Shown here one piece after another: positions 1 through 9,732 of a stretch of DNA of 64,000 nucleotides; within the stretch, counting starts at the first letter, position 1; every line of letters starts with the position of its first letter. The DNA lies in NCBI GenBank assembly GCA_045863055.1, contig BTUW01000009.1:1-64000 (forward strand). The letters are read 5' to 3'. Source of the stretch: UTCHB3 sp008363265. GTDB lineage: Bacteria > Bacteroidota > Ignavibacteria > Ignavibacteriales > Ignavibacteriaceae. The notes under the pieces were generated by a model, which ran no database searches, was not told the DNA's origin, and saw only the letters and a program-made list of their open reading frames with translations. Made by a program: the position numbers and the translations under genes.

Positions 1-1
1 G

Positions 2-2017
2 GCTTCCCTCCCAAACTATACTTCCGACCAATTACACAAAACTACTGACACTCCCCTTATATCACACGGGATACATTTCTTATTAATGTATAACAAGGAT
101 GTAACAATTCTTGACATATCTTGTCACTCTTTTTTGCTTCTGATACTTGTTACTACTACATTCCTGTCGATGGACCTGACAAAGAAAAAGACACTGGGAA
201 TGTTTAAAAGTTTATTTATTCTGGCTCCATCCATCATCATATTGGTGCTTTTGTGGTCAGGATTATTAATAAAAGTATCTCATTCCCATTTTGGTACATT
301 TCAAGTTAATTTCAAGATGGCTTACCCCCTCTTCTTAGTATGGTATTTAATTCTCATTATCTATTCTATATTTATCACTATCCAAAACATATCTGAAGAA
401 AACGATATTAAGCTAAAAAAACAATTGAAAGTTTTTCTTCTTGGCGTAGTCATCACAAATTTATTTACATTTACATCAGGTCTGTTATTACCATGGTTGT
501 ATGGTTTTTATAGTTTGGTAGAAGTAAGTCCTTTAGCATTTCTTTCCGGAGTGATCCTTTTTACCGGCATAAGCATAGGCAAGTACAACATGTTTCCAGC
601 AACAATTGATAAAATCGAACATTTTAGTATTAAGCGAAAGATGTTCTTTAGTTCAATAATTATCGTCCCGATCGTAATACTTGTTATCCAAATACCTTTG
701 GGAAAAATATTGTTTGGTATCGATTCAAATGTTGATCTCATACAATACTTTTTGATCAGTTTGTTTGTAGGGATTATTGTTAGTCTCAGTATGACATTTG
801 CAGTAATTCAGATTATCTCGAAGCCGCTGAGAAAACTTAAAGGACAGGCCGTCCAAATTGAGATGGGAGAGTTAGGTGTCCAATTTGAATATCCGTCAAA
901 TGATGAAATAGGAGAGCTTTCGGCTGCATTTAACAAACTATCAGTTTCATTAAAGAAAAATGCCTTGGAACTAATGGCAAAAGAAAACCGGATAAATCTT
1001 TTATTAGACGCCATTGACAAGTCTACCGCTTCGATTGCTCTCGTCGGAGAAGACTTGACAATTTTGGAAATAAACCAACAATTTGAATCCCTTGTTAACG
1101 ATAACCCACAGAATATAAAGGGGAAAAAGTTGGATACACTCCCCATCTTAAAGGGTAAGGAGATATTGAGGCAGATGGTCAATTCGAGTAATGAAGATGG
1201 TCATCATAACGAAGAAATAACAGTGCCTGGCGAGATCGATGAAAAAGTAATCCTCTTATCCTTCTCAAAAATAAAGACAGTTTACGATACATCCGATTTC
1301 CTCTTTGTTGGACTTGATATTACCCGCTTAAAAAAATTGGAGAGAGAGCTTGCCCATTCTGAAAAACTTGCAGCTCTTGGTAAGATGTCGACCATAATGG
1401 CGCACGAAATAAAAACCCCACTCACATCAATAAAGTTAAATGTTGAAATGCTAATGGAATCTTTGGTTCTATCAAAGGAGGATAATTCATCTTTTAGAAT
1501 TATTCAGAAGGAAATAAACAGGATGAATGGTTTGGTCAACGATGTTTTGCAGTTGTCACGGGTTTATACTCTAAATTATTCATCTGTCGTTCTGGATCGG
1601 TTTATAGAAAATATCATTGAAGAAGTTAAAATCAAGTTGCAACAGAAGGATATTAATGTGAGGAATTTTGTTGAAGATGTCAACCTGGAAATCGATTCTG
1701 ATAAGATGAGACAGGTTTTACTTAATCTGCTTGATAATGCAATTGAAGCAAGCGAAGAGCACGGTATAATCGAACTGATCTCTGATTTTGATGAATCGAG
1801 GGGCGTTTTTGCTCTGAGGATAAAAAACAGTTGTTCACAACTTCCTGAGATTGAGAAATTTTTTGAACCATTTTATACCAATAAAGCTTCGGGGACCGGA
1901 TTGGGATTGTCGATCTCCCGAAATATAGTTGAACAGCATCATGGAGAAATAAAAGTGAATCTTCGCGAAGATAATCAAGTTGAGTTTGAAATAATAATGC
2001 CTGTCAGGAGGAGTTAG
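2..2017 (+). CDS. Membrane sensor histidine kinase, 5' end outside the window
   Basis: Sensor kinase that probably phosphorylates the NtrC-type regulator starting 2 bases after its stop. The frame has no stop from base 2 onward, so the true start may lie left of the window; the first ATG is at 86 but has no Shine-Dalgarno sequence. Numbering from that ATG, about six hydrophobic segments fill residues 10-240 (like the 7TM sensor region of some kinases), a HAMP-like linker follows (about 245-295), then a PAS-like region (300-415), a HisKA domain with phospho-acceptor His440 in MAHEIKTPLTS, and an HATPase domain with an N box (LLNLLDNAIEAS) and a G box (GTGLGLSIS). The neighbouring metal pump suggests it senses periplasmic copper, silver or a related metal, in the manner of CusS or ZraS; the ligand is inferred. 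Confidence 0.85.
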   Translation, partial: ASLPNYTSDQLHKTTDTPLISHGIHFLLMYNKDVTILDISCHSFLLLILVTTTFLSMDLTKKKTLGMFKSLFILAPSIIILVLLWSGLLIKVSHSHFGTFQVNFKMAYPLFLVWYLILIIYSIFITIQNISEENDIKLKKQLKVFLLGVVITNLFTFTSGLLLPWLYGFYSLVEVSPLAFLSGVILFTGISIGKYNMFPATIDKIEHFSIKRKMFFSSIIIVPIVILVIQIPLGKILFGIDSNVDLIQYFLISLFVGIIVSLSMTFAVIQIISKPLRKLKGQAVQIEMGELGVQFEYPSNDEIGELSAAFNKLSVSLKKNALELMAKENRINLLLDAIDKSTASIALVGEDLTILEINQQFESLVNDNPQNIKGKKLDTLPILKGKEILRQMVNSSNEDGHHNEEITVPGEIDEKVILLSFSKIKTVYDTSDFLFVGLDITRLKKLERELAHSEKLAALGKMSTIMAHEIKTPLTSIKLNVEMLMESLVLSKEDNSSFRIIQKEINRMNGLVNDVLQLSRVYTLNYSSVVLDRFIENIIEEVKIKLQQKDINVRNFVEDVNLEIDSDKMRQVLLNLLDNAIEASEEHGIIELISDFDESRGVFALRIKNSCSQLPEIEKFFEPFYTNKASGTGLGLSISRNIVEQHHGEIKVNLREDNQVEFEIIMPVRRS

Positions 2018-2019
2018 GA

Positions 2020-3363
2020 ATGGAAAAAATATTAATTATCGATGATGATGAGTCTATCAGAGAGTCGCTCGTAACTTTGTTAAGGAGGTGGAAATATTTT
2101 GCAATCCCTGCGGAGAATGGGATACAAGGAATTGAGCTTGCGCTGTCTGAAAATCCTGATCTTATTATTTCCGATATCCGAATGCCGAAAATGAGCGGAC
2201 TGGAAGTTTTGGATGAACTTCATAGATTAAAACTCTCAATTCATCTGATTATCATTACAGCACACGATGACATGTCGACCACGATTCAGGCGATACAGAA
2301 GGGGGCTTATGACTTTGTTGAGAAACCAATAGAGACAGAAAGGCTAAGAATTTCCATACAACGAGCTCTTGAAAACAAAAGATTGAGCGAGACTATTAAA
2401 GTGATCTCCTCCAATACGGAAGTAAATGTAGAGAACACAATTATTGGTAAAACCGAAAAGATGAAGGAAATATTTAAGAAAATAGGTTCAGTTTCAGATA
2501 ATAGAGTAACCGTGTTGATCAGGGGCGAGAGTGGAACGGGCAAAGAACTGGTAGCGAAGGCAATCCACTATGGAGGGGTTACCAGAAATTTTCCTTTTGT
2601 TGCGATTAACTGCACTGCGATTACTGAGTCTCTGCTTGAAAGTGAGCTTTTTGGTCATGTTAAAGGTGCGTTTACAGGTTCTGTCAAAAATAAGAAAGGG
2701 AAATTCGAATTGGCTGACAGAGGAACAATTTTCCTCGACGAGATATCAGAAATGTCTTTTAATCTTCAAGCGAAACTTCTCAGGGTACTTCAGGAAAGGG
2801 AATTTGAATCTGTTGGTGGGAACGATACAATTCCTGTAAGAGCCAGGATTATTGCTGCGACAAACAACAATTTGGAGAAATTGGTGGAAGAGAAAAAATT
2901 CAGGGAAGACCTCTATTTCAGGTTAAATGTCGTCAACTTTGAGCTTCCCCCATTAAGAGAAAGACGGGAAGATATTCCACTTCTCATCAACCATTTCGTC
3001 AGAAAAATTAATTTGGAACTCCATAAGTCGGTGATGAAAGTACCTGACGAGGTAATTAAATATTTGCAGGAATATTCGTGGACAGGTAATGTTCGTGAGT
3101 TGGAAAACCTTTTAATGCAGGCAATTGTACTTACAAAGGGGGATATGCTTCTGATGGAAAATATTTTAGTGAAAAAACAAGAGGATACCGGGCATAGACC
3201 GGAAGATGTGCTGCTTAGTCTCGAACAGATTGAGCGACAGCACATTGAGAAAGTTTTAAACTACTTTAAGTGGGATAAAACAAGGTCTGCAGAGTCTCTT
3301 GGGATATCGCTCCCCACATTATACAGTAAGATTAAGAATTTCAAAATTGAAAACGATTTTTAA
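2020..3363 (+). CDS. NtrC-family sigma54-dependent response regulator
   Basis: A 447-residue activator with three domains: receiver (phospho-acceptor Asp52, acidic pocket DDDE near residues 8-11), AAA+ ATPase (Walker A GESGTGKE at 169-176, sigma54-contact loop GAFTGS at 216-221, Walker B-type FLDEIS) and a C-terminal Fis-type helix-turn-helix (ESLGISLPTLYSKIK). The contact loop ends in Ser where GAFTGA is usual. A good GGAGG site lies just before the ATG, inside the end of the kinase gene, so the two are translationally coupled. A candidate sigma54 promoter about 90 bases downstream points to the metal-efflux operon as its target; that link is inferred from position. Confidence 0.92.
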   Translation: MEKILIIDDDESIRESLVTLLRRWKYFAIPAENGIQGIELALSENPDLIISDIRMPKMSGLEVLDELHRLKLSIHLIIITAHDDMSTTIQAIQKGAYDFVEKPIETERLRISIQRALENKRLSETIKVISSNTEVNVENTIIGKTEKMKEIFKKIGSVSDNRVTVLIRGESGTGKELVAKAIHYGGVTRNFPFVAINCTAITESLLESELFGHVKGAFTGSVKNKKGKFELADRGTIFLDEISEMSFNLQAKLLRVLQEREFESVGGNDTIPVRARIIAATNNNLEKLVEEKKFREDLYFRLNVVNFELPPLRERREDIPLLINHFVRKINLELHKSVMKVPDEVIKYLQEYSWTGNVRELENLLMQAIVLTKGDMLLMENILVKKQEDTGHRPEDVLLSLEQIERQHIEKVLNYFKWDKTRSAESLGISLPTLYSKIKNFKIENDF

Positions 3364-3375
3364 ATCTTTTAATTA

Positions 3376-3396
3376 ATTTTAAATTTTCTTTAAAAT
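3376..3396. repeat. AT-rich inverted repeat between regulator and efflux operon
   Basis: ATTTTAAA and TTTAAAAT are perfect 8-base inverted arms around TTTTC. It sits 12 bases after the regulator stop and about 60 bases before the candidate sigma54 promoter, where an enhancer site would be expected. It could also be a weak AT-rich terminator; no T-run follows. Confidence 0.35.
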
Positions 3397-3454
3397 CCTG
3401 AGCGAGACTGTCCAGAATTTTGTGTAACTGAGTAGAAAACGCAATTATTGAAAA

Positions 3455-3470
3455 TGGCATGATTATTGAT
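3455..3470 (+). promoter_or_regulatory. Candidate sigma54 (-24/-12) promoter of the metal-efflux operon
   Basis: TGGCATGATTATTGAT compared with the consensus TGGCACG-N4-TTGC: the -24 GG is intact with the right spacing, and the -12 element reads TTGA instead of TTGC. It lies between an NtrC-type activator gene and the pump operon, which is where such a promoter is expected. Transcription would begin near 3482. Confidence 0.45.
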
Positions 3471-3501
3471 AAAATGTATAATCACTTATAAGATTTGGAA
3501 T

Positions 3502-3687
3502 ATGCTGATTCAACTTTCAATTTTTTCGCTCTACCTGATTTCAATCGGGATCATTTTATACATATGTTATTTAATAATCACTGCTGACAAGCAGGAAAGA
3601 ACTCCGCTCTCCCAAACTCCGTTCGCGAATACCCCAAAAATAACCAGAACCGGAGGAATGCCGGGTTCCGGTAGAGGAGAATTGTGA
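3502..3687 (+). CDS. Small single-span membrane protein leading the efflux operon
   Basis: About 61 residues: an N-terminal hydrophobic helix (about residues 2-26, LIQLSIFSLYLISIGIILY) followed by a hydrophilic Thr/Pro/Gly-rich tail ending in GGMPGSGRGEL. The frame is open from an ATG at 3466, but that ATG falls inside the candidate sigma54 promoter, so the ATG at 3502 is preferred. The stop overlaps the start of the pump gene (TGATG), so the two are translationally coupled. I do not recognise the family. It may be a small accessory subunit of the RND pump, and the Gly/Met tail could contact metal, but nothing in the sequence proves that. Confidence 0.55.
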   Translation: MLIQLSIFSLYLISIGIILYICYLIITADKQERTPLSQTPFANTPKITRTGGMPGSGRGEL

Positions 3688-6600
3688 TGATAGAAAAGAT
3701 TATTGATTGGTCGGCGAACAATCGTTTTATTGTTATTCTAATCTATTTTGTGATTATTGGAGGTGGAATATATAGCGTCATAAACCTTCCAGTGGATGCA
3801 ATTCCCGATCTTTCAGAGAACCAGGTCATAATTTTTACAGAGTGGATGGGCCGTTCTCCTGAAATAATTGAGAACCAGGTTACCTATCCGATTGTTTCAG
3901 GGCTTCAAGGTTTACCTGATGTCAAGGCCGTCAGAGCCTCGTCAATGTTTGGTATGTCTTTTGTATTTGTGATCTTTAAAGATAATGTAGATCTTTACTT
4001 TGCAAGGAACCGAGTACTGGAAAGAATGAATACAATCCAGGCTCAATTGCCCTCGGGAGTGGTTCCGTCTCTTGGTCCCGATGGAACAGGAGTTGGCCAT
4101 GTATTTTGGTACACCTTAAAGGGGGACAACCAGGACCTGGGGACTCTGCGTTCCATTCAGGACTGGTATGTTAGATACAAATTATCAGCTGTCGATGGAG
4201 TAGCCGAGGTAGCAAGTATCGGAGGTTTTGTTAAGCAGTATCAGGTTGATGTAAATCCAACGGACTTGCGCGGTTATAATTTAACCGTCAGCGATGTGGT
4301 AAATGCTGTCCAAAGAAGTAACAATGAAGTCGGGGGCAAGATATTGGAAGTAAATGATGCCGAGTATTTTGTACGGGGGCAAGGTTACATTAAAACAATT
4401 GAGGATGTTGAAAACACAGTTATTAGAGGTGGTCCTAACGGTATTCCCATCATGATAAAAGATGTTGCAAAAGTACAGTTGGGCGGGGATATCAGAAGGG
4501 GTTCTCTTGAGCTGAATGGAGAGGGTCAGGCTGTCGGTGGTATAATTGTGATGCGAACCGGTGAGAATGCTCAAAAAGTAATTGAGCGAGTTAAGGAGAA
4601 AATAAAAGAGATCACTCCGGGGTTGCCCGATGGGGTCGAGATTGTAAGTTCTTATGATCGAAGTACCTTGATCCATGAAGCCGTGGGAACTTTGGAACGG
4701 GCTCTGATCGAGGCCTCAATAACAGTTGCAATAATGGTAATGATTTTTCTTTTACATTTCAGAAGTATCATCAGAATACTAATTGAACTTCCGATTTCCA
4801 TCCTGATTGCATTCATATTAATGTATATTTTTGATATCTCGTCAAATATTATGAGTTTGGGAGGCATAATACTTGCGGTGGGGGTAATCGTGGATTCCTC
4901 TATAGTTCTTGTTGAAAATGCATATCGCAATCTGGCAAGAGCTATTTCTGAAAAAGGGGCTCTTACCAAAGAAGAGTACACCAGGATTTCGGTTGATTCT
5001 GCCAAACAGGTAGGTAGAGCTATCTTTTTTTCCGAACTTATTATTCTGGTCTCCTTTCTACCCGTCTTTCTTCTCACCGGGCAGGAAGGGAAGATGTTCC
5101 AACCCTTGGCATTTACAAAATCATTCGCAATGCTTGGCTCAGCAATAGTGGTCATTTCTTTGATACCTGTTTTGATGACAATGCTTATGAGAGGGAACTT
5201 CAAGCCTGAAGATAAGAATCCGACAACCAGATTTTTCAAAAGACTGTACGAGCCGATAATTCACTGGGTGCTGAAACATAGAAAAATTACAATCGCCCTT
5301 AATTTAATTGCATTAGTAATCACGATACCAATGATCCTTGATACGGGGAGTGAATTTATGCCACCCCTTGATGAAGGATCAATTTTATATATGCCTGTTA
5401 CCCTTCCGGGTGCATCAATTTCAGAAGTGAACAGAATTCTTCAGGAACAGGATAAAATAATAAAGGCAGTACCGGAAGTACATCATGTTTTAGGAAAAGC
5501 AGGAAGGGCAGAGACTGCAACAGATAATGCCCCTCTAAGTATGATCGAGACGATTATTTTGTTAAAGCCAAAAAGCGAATGGCGTCCCGGAATTACGAAA
5601 CAGGATATTATTGCTGAATTGGACTCGAAACTGCAAATTCCGGGAGTGAGAAACGGGTGGACACAACCTATTATCAACAGAATAAACATGCTTTCAACCG
5701 GAGTGAGAACCGATGTAGGATTTAAAATTTTTGGTTCTAATTTGGATACTCTTGAAGAATATGCCATTAAAGCCGAACAATTGCTAAAGACAGTTGATGG
5801 TGCCGCGGATGTTGTGGCAGAGCGGGTTCAAAACGGCTACTATCTCGATATCAAGGTTAAAAGAGATGCTGCCGCACGCTATGGCGTAAATATTTCTGAT
5901 ATTCAGGACATCATTGAAACTGCAATAGGAGGCCAAAATCTCGGTGTAGTAATCGAGAACAGAATGAGATTCCCAATTCGCATGCGTTATGAAAAAGATT
6001 ATCGAAATAATATTGAAGATATTGAAAATTTGATAATACCGGTTGCAATCGCAGGAGGCATGCCCTCGCAATCCTCCGGTATGAATCTATCGGGAGGCAG
6101 TAAGGGTGGCAGTTCTTCAAGCGGAGGAATGTCTTCCATGGGAAAAACGAGTAACGCCAGTGTCATTCCTTCCTCAGTTGAAGATGCTAATAATTCATCA
6201 CTGACATCGAATGACGAGAACTCAATAACATATATGCCTCTGGCTGAACTTGCGGAAATTAAAACATTAACCGGTCCTTCGATGATCAGCAGTGAGGACG
6301 GAATGTTGCGTTCCATAGTTTTTATGAATACGCGCGGGAGAGATATGGGTAATGTTATGGTGGATGCAAAGAAGGTAATCGAAGAAAATTTGAATCTGCC
6401 TCCGGGATACAGCTATACCTGGAGCGGGCAGTATGAAAGTAAGGTTCGAGCCCAGGAGACAATGGAATATATTATGCCGGTGGTGTTTATGATAATCTTT
6501 CTTTTGTTGTACATGACTTTGAAAAACTATGTTGAAGCAGGTGTGGTTATGTTGTCAGTTCCCTTTGCATTGATTGGTGGTATGTATATGGTTTACGCTT

Positions 6601-7043
6601 TGGGTTATAACTTTTCAGTGGCTGTCTGGGTGGGTTTCATAGCCCTCTATGGAATTGCTGTAGAGACAGGCGTGGTAATGGTGATTTATCTTCATGAGGC
6701 ATTGGACAAAAAACTTCGCGATTATCATAATGGCAGGAGAGGTCCGATAACAAAAGAAGATATTTATGATGCTACTGTTGAGGGATCTGTTCTCCGATTG
6801 CGTCCCAAATTAATGACAGTCGCAACAGCACTGGTTGGTTTGGTCCCCATTATGTGGTCAACAGGTACAGGGGCAGATGTAATGAAACCCTTGACTGCTC
6901 CAATGATAGGCGGGCTTCTTACATCTGCAGTGCATGTTCTTGTGGTTACTCCAATTCTCTTCGCTATGATGAAGGAGCATGCTCTTAAGAAGGGGAAGCT
7001 TGACATATCAAAAATGGCTGAATGGATGAAGGAGGCAGATTAA
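3687..7043 (+). CDS. cusA: CusA-like heavy-metal RND efflux pump
   Basis: Inner-membrane proton-driven pump of the HME-RND family, 1118 residues, forming a trimer with the adaptor and outer-membrane channel encoded next. It shows the N-terminal transmembrane start, the family VDSSIVLVENAYRN segment carrying the proton-relay Asp, RINMLSTG with Met668 at the position of a Cu/Ag-binding Met in CusA, and a C-terminal helix bundle. Start chosen at the ATG overlapping the upstream stop, 7 bases after GGAG; a GTG 3 bases earlier is possible. Unusual: residues about 790-847 are a Ser/Gly/Asn-rich insert with several Met, placed just before the MPLAELAEI strand, which makes the protein about 70 residues longer than CusA (about 1050). 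Cu(I)/Ag(I) is the likeliest substrate. Confidence 0.93.
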   Translation: MIEKIIDWSANNRFIVILIYFVIIGGGIYSVINLPVDAIPDLSENQVIIFTEWMGRSPEIIENQVTYPIVSGLQGLPDVKAVRASSMFGMSFVFVIFKDNVDLYFARNRVLERMNTIQAQLPSGVVPSLGPDGTGVGHVFWYTLKGDNQDLGTLRSIQDWYVRYKLSAVDGVAEVASIGGFVKQYQVDVNPTDLRGYNLTVSDVVNAVQRSNNEVGGKILEVNDAEYFVRGQGYIKTIEDVENTVIRGGPNGIPIMIKDVAKVQLGGDIRRGSLELNGEGQAVGGIIVMRTGENAQKVIERVKEKIKEITPGLPDGVEIVSSYDRSTLIHEAVGTLERALIEASITVAIMVMIFLLHFRSIIRILIELPISILIAFILMYIFDISSNIMSLGGIILAVGVIVDSSIVLVENAYRNLARAISEKGALTKEEYTRISVDSAKQVGRAIFFSELIILVSFLPVFLLTGQEGKMFQPLAFTKSFAMLGSAIVVISLIPVLMTMLMRGNFKPEDKNPTTRFFKRLYEPIIHWVLKHRKITIALNLIALVITIPMILDTGSEFMPPLDEGSILYMPVTLPGASISEVNRILQEQDKIIKAVPEVHHVLGKAGRAETATDNAPLSMIETIILLKPKSEWRPGITKQDIIAELDSKLQIPGVRNGWTQPIINRINMLSTGVRTDVGFKIFGSNLDTLEEYAIKAEQLLKTVDGAADVVAERVQNGYYLDIKVKRDAAARYGVNISDIQDIIETAIGGQNLGVVIENRMRFPIRMRYEKDYRNNIEDIENLIIPVAIAGGMPSQSSGMNLSGGSKGGSSSSGGMSSMGKTSNASVIPSSVEDANNSSLTSNDENSITYMPLAELAEIKTLTGPSMISSEDGMLRSIVFMNTRGRDMGNVMVDAKKVIEENLNLPPGYSYTWSGQYESKVRAQETMEYIMPVVFMIIFLLLYMTLKNYVEAGVVMLSVPFALIGGMYMVYALGYNFSVAVWVGFIALYGIAVETGVVMVIYLHEALDKKLRDYHNGRRGPITKEDIYDATVEGSVLRLRPKLMTVATALVGLVPIMWSTGTGADVMKPLTAPMIGGLLTSAVHVLVVTPILFAMMKEHALKKGKLDISKMAEWMKEAD

Positions 7044-8371
7044 TGCAATTATTTAATGACATGCTTTTAAGATACACCAGACCTAAGAATTTATTTCCAT
7101 TCATCGTCCTGGTTACTGTTTTACAATCGTTTTCAACTGCTCAGTCACTTGATTCTTTGATCGAAGAAGCGCTTTTGAATAACCCGCAGTTAAAAGCGAT
7201 GCAATTCAAAATTAAAGCCTCTGAATTTAGAGCTGAATCGATCAACAATTATCCGGCTCCAAATGCTTCTTTGGAGTTTTCCCAGGTACCAATTTTAAAT
7301 CCGATTTTCCCGACCCAGGCTCTCTCAATTAATCTAGGGTTTTCGCAGATGTTCCCCTTGGGTGACAAACTTGGTGCCATGACTGAAGTTGAGAGAAGAA
7401 ATACAAAGATAGAAGGGAAAAATTTTGACGAGTACAAGGTAAATCTTATTGGAAGAATAAAAATGTCATACTATACTTTATGGCTCATTGACCGCAAAAT
7501 TGAAGTCCAAAAGAAAAGTAACAAGCTCCTTTCTGATTTGATGAAGTCGATGGAGACCACTTTGTCAGTTAACCGGATTAATCAAGTTGACCTGCTGACT
7601 ATTCAGAGCGAAATAGCCACAAATGAGACACAAGTGCTTATTCTTGAGAAACAGAAAGATTCAGAAAACTACCGGTTGAACGGGTTGCTCGGCAGAAATT
7701 TAGATGGATCGATGATTCTAATACCCGAGGAGGTGTCAGATATTAAATTGACTGCCAGCCAAGTCCAGCTTGAAGAGCTGCTTTCCGATTTAAATCCAAC
7801 TCTAAAAAAAATGGACAACATGATAGAGATGAATCGGGCAATGATTGACGCAAATGAAAGGGAGTTAATTCCTGATCTGATGCTTCAAGGTATGTTTATG
7901 GTGATGCCACAAGGAATGATACTGACTTCACAGTCAGATTTAGGTATGCTCGATTCTAAGGTGGAGTTTATGTATTCTTTAATGGTCTCGATCAACCTCC
8001 CTTTTGCTCCATGGTCGATTAATAAATACAAGGCGAAATCTCAAGAACTGGCGGCGGGGATAAGCAGTATTGCTTTTGAAAAAAGTAATATGCAGAGGGA
8101 AATGGGTGTTAAACTGAGGGAAGCTTCAGTTAAGTTTTCAACTGCATCTGAATTGTTAAAATTGTATGACAAAAAGATTATTCCCCTGACCAGGCAAACC
8201 ACCGAATCCCAGATATCTGCTTATCAGAACAATAAAAGCACTATAACCGCGGTATTGGATTCTTATCGTATGATGTTAATGGTTCAAATGAATTATTACA
8301 TGGCAATGGCAGATACCCAAATGTCATTGGCAGAAATTGAGATGATGGTTGGCGGAAAGCTTACGGAATAA
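7043..8371 (+). CDS. cusC: TolC/CusC-like outer-membrane efflux channel
   Basis: Outer-membrane factor of the tripartite metal pump, 442 residues. It has a signal peptide (hydrophobic stretch to about residue 35, ending SFSTAQS) and two repeats of long amphipathic helices typical of the outer membrane efflux family; NNPQLKAMQFKIKASEFRAE is the usual first-helix pattern. There is no lipobox, unlike E. coli CusC. The start is the ATG overlapping the cusA stop (TAATG), preceded by GGAGG; the frame is open 21 bases further upstream. The Met-rich stretch around 290-310 (MLQGMFMVMPQGMIL) is noteworthy next to a metal pump. Confidence 0.88.
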   Translation: MQLFNDMLLRYTRPKNLFPFIVLVTVLQSFSTAQSLDSLIEEALLNNPQLKAMQFKIKASEFRAESINNYPAPNASLEFSQVPILNPIFPTQALSINLGFSQMFPLGDKLGAMTEVERRNTKIEGKNFDEYKVNLIGRIKMSYYTLWLIDRKIEVQKKSNKLLSDLMKSMETTLSVNRINQVDLLTIQSEIATNETQVLILEKQKDSENYRLNGLLGRNLDGSMILIPEEVSDIKLTASQVQLEELLSDLNPTLKKMDNMIEMNRAMIDANERELIPDLMLQGMFMVMPQGMILTSQSDLGMLDSKVEFMYSLMVSINLPFAPWSINKYKAKSQELAAGISSIAFEKSNMQREMGVKLREASVKFSTASELLKLYDKKIIPLTRQTTESQISAYQNNKSTITAVLDSYRMMLMVQMNYYMAMADTQMSLAEIEMMVGGKLTE

Positions 8372-8409
8372 TAAATGCAAAATGGTAAAAGAAAATCAGG
8401 ACTACCAAG

Positions 8410-9711
8410 ATGAATGGAATTAAATACTCATTACTAATATTAACTTTATTCTCTTTTTTGTTCATTGGCTGTTCCGGGAATGAAAATTCGAAGGACAACA
8501 AGAATGAAAAACCAAAAGCAAAAGAATATTGGACATGCACAATGCACCCCCAGGTTAGAATGGACGGGCCCGGTGCCTGCCCTATTTGTGGAATGGATCT
8601 AATTAAGAAAACGGAAGAACCGAAGGAACCTGCAAGCTCAAGCGCGACCGACATGGAGAAGATGGTCTCGCTGAGCGGGGAAAAACAAATTTTGGCGAAT
8701 GTATCCATCGTAAAGGTTTTACGCGAAAAACTCACCAAGGAAATTTCCGTTTATAGTTATCTCGATTTTGCCGAACAAAGCAGAAAAGTAATATCAGCAA
8801 GATTTAGCGGCAGAATTGAGAAGCTATTTGTGGATAGAACCGGCCAGTATATAAAAAAAGGTGAACCTCTTTTCGAAATTTACAGCCCCGATCTTGTTCA
8901 GGCACAGAATGATTTTCTTATTGCATTAACCGGAGCACAACAGATTGACAACTCTTCTTTGGTTGCTGCTGCCAAAAACAAACTTGAACTTTTCGGTATG
9001 ACAACGGCACAAATAACTGAAATAGAGTCGACCCGGAAGATTAAAAATTTACTTACTTATTACTCACCGGCAAGTGGAACAGTTATCGAGAAAAAAGTGC
9101 AAGAAGGGGTGTATGTCAATGAGGGGTCTTCGATTTTTGAGATTGCAGAACTATCAACCCTTTGGAATATTTCAGAAATAAACGAAAAGGACCTGGGCTC
9201 AATCAGGATAGGTGCTACAGTTAAATTAAACTTAAAAGCCTTCCCACAGGAAGAATTCACCGGGAAAGTTACTTTTATTTACCCTGTGGTTAATTCAAAA
9301 ACCAGGACGATTAAAATCAGAAGTGAAGTTGCAAATAAAGGTGGAAAATTGAAACCTCAAATGTATGGTGAGACTGTTTTTTCAACATCCTCGGGTGAAG
9401 GATTGTTGGTGCCGGCTGAAGCATTAATATTCTCAGGTAAAAGAACAGTAGTTTGGGTGAAAGCCTCTGACGGTATGTTTGAGGCTCGTGATGTGAAAAC
9501 AGGGAGTAAATATGGTAAGAAATACCATGTGTTGGAAGGTTTGGAAGAAAATGAAGAGGTTGCCGCCTCTGGTGGATTCCTCATAGATTCGGAAAGTCAG
9601 CTAAAATCAGGTATGCCTTCGGGCCATCAGCACGGAGAAACATCTACCCCAAAAAAAGAAGGTGTAGTGGATAAATCAACCAAAAAATCAGAAGAACACA
9701 AAAATCATTAA
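8410..9711 (+). CDS. cusB: CusB-like periplasmic adaptor with heavy-metal-binding domain
   Basis: Membrane-fusion protein linking the RND pump to the outer-membrane channel, 433 residues. A lipobox (LFIGC, Cys21) makes it a lipoprotein. Residues about 40-65 form a heavy-metal-binding domain with the TMHPQV ... PGACPICGMDL pattern. After that come the barrel-sandwich (lipoyl) halves (SGRIEKLFVDRTGQYIKKGE and SPASGTVIEKKVQEGVYVNE) around a helical hairpin, a beta-barrel and a membrane-proximal domain. The C-terminus is His/Lys-rich (GHQHGETST). Same operon as cusA and cusC; AGGA lies upstream of the ATG. Confidence 0.92.
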   Translation: MNGIKYSLLILTLFSFLFIGCSGNENSKDNKNEKPKAKEYWTCTMHPQVRMDGPGACPICGMDLIKKTEEPKEPASSSATDMEKMVSLSGEKQILANVSIVKVLREKLTKEISVYSYLDFAEQSRKVISARFSGRIEKLFVDRTGQYIKKGEPLFEIYSPDLVQAQNDFLIALTGAQQIDNSSLVAAAKNKLELFGMTTAQITEIESTRKIKNLLTYYSPASGTVIEKKVQEGVYVNEGSSIFEIAELSTLWNISEINEKDLGSIRIGATVKLNLKAFPQEEFTGKVTFIYPVVNSKTRTIKIRSEVANKGGKLKPQMYGETVFSTSSGEGLLVPAEALIFSGKRTVVWVKASDGMFEARDVKTGSKYGKKYHVLEGLEENEEVAASGGFLIDSESQLKSGMPSGHQHGETSTPKKEGVVDKSTKKSEEHKNH

Positions 9712-9732
9712 CCAATATTAACGGAGTACAAA

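Noticed and set aside
32..3427. Shared 10-mer TTACACAAAA (32-41) and its complement TTTTGTGTAA (3418-3427) as a regulator binding site
   Set aside because: Only ten bases, and one copy lies in the kinase coding frame; chance is likely.
3466..3501. Upstream start for the small membrane protein
   Set aside because: The ATG lies inside the candidate sigma54 promoter, upstream of the expected transcript start.
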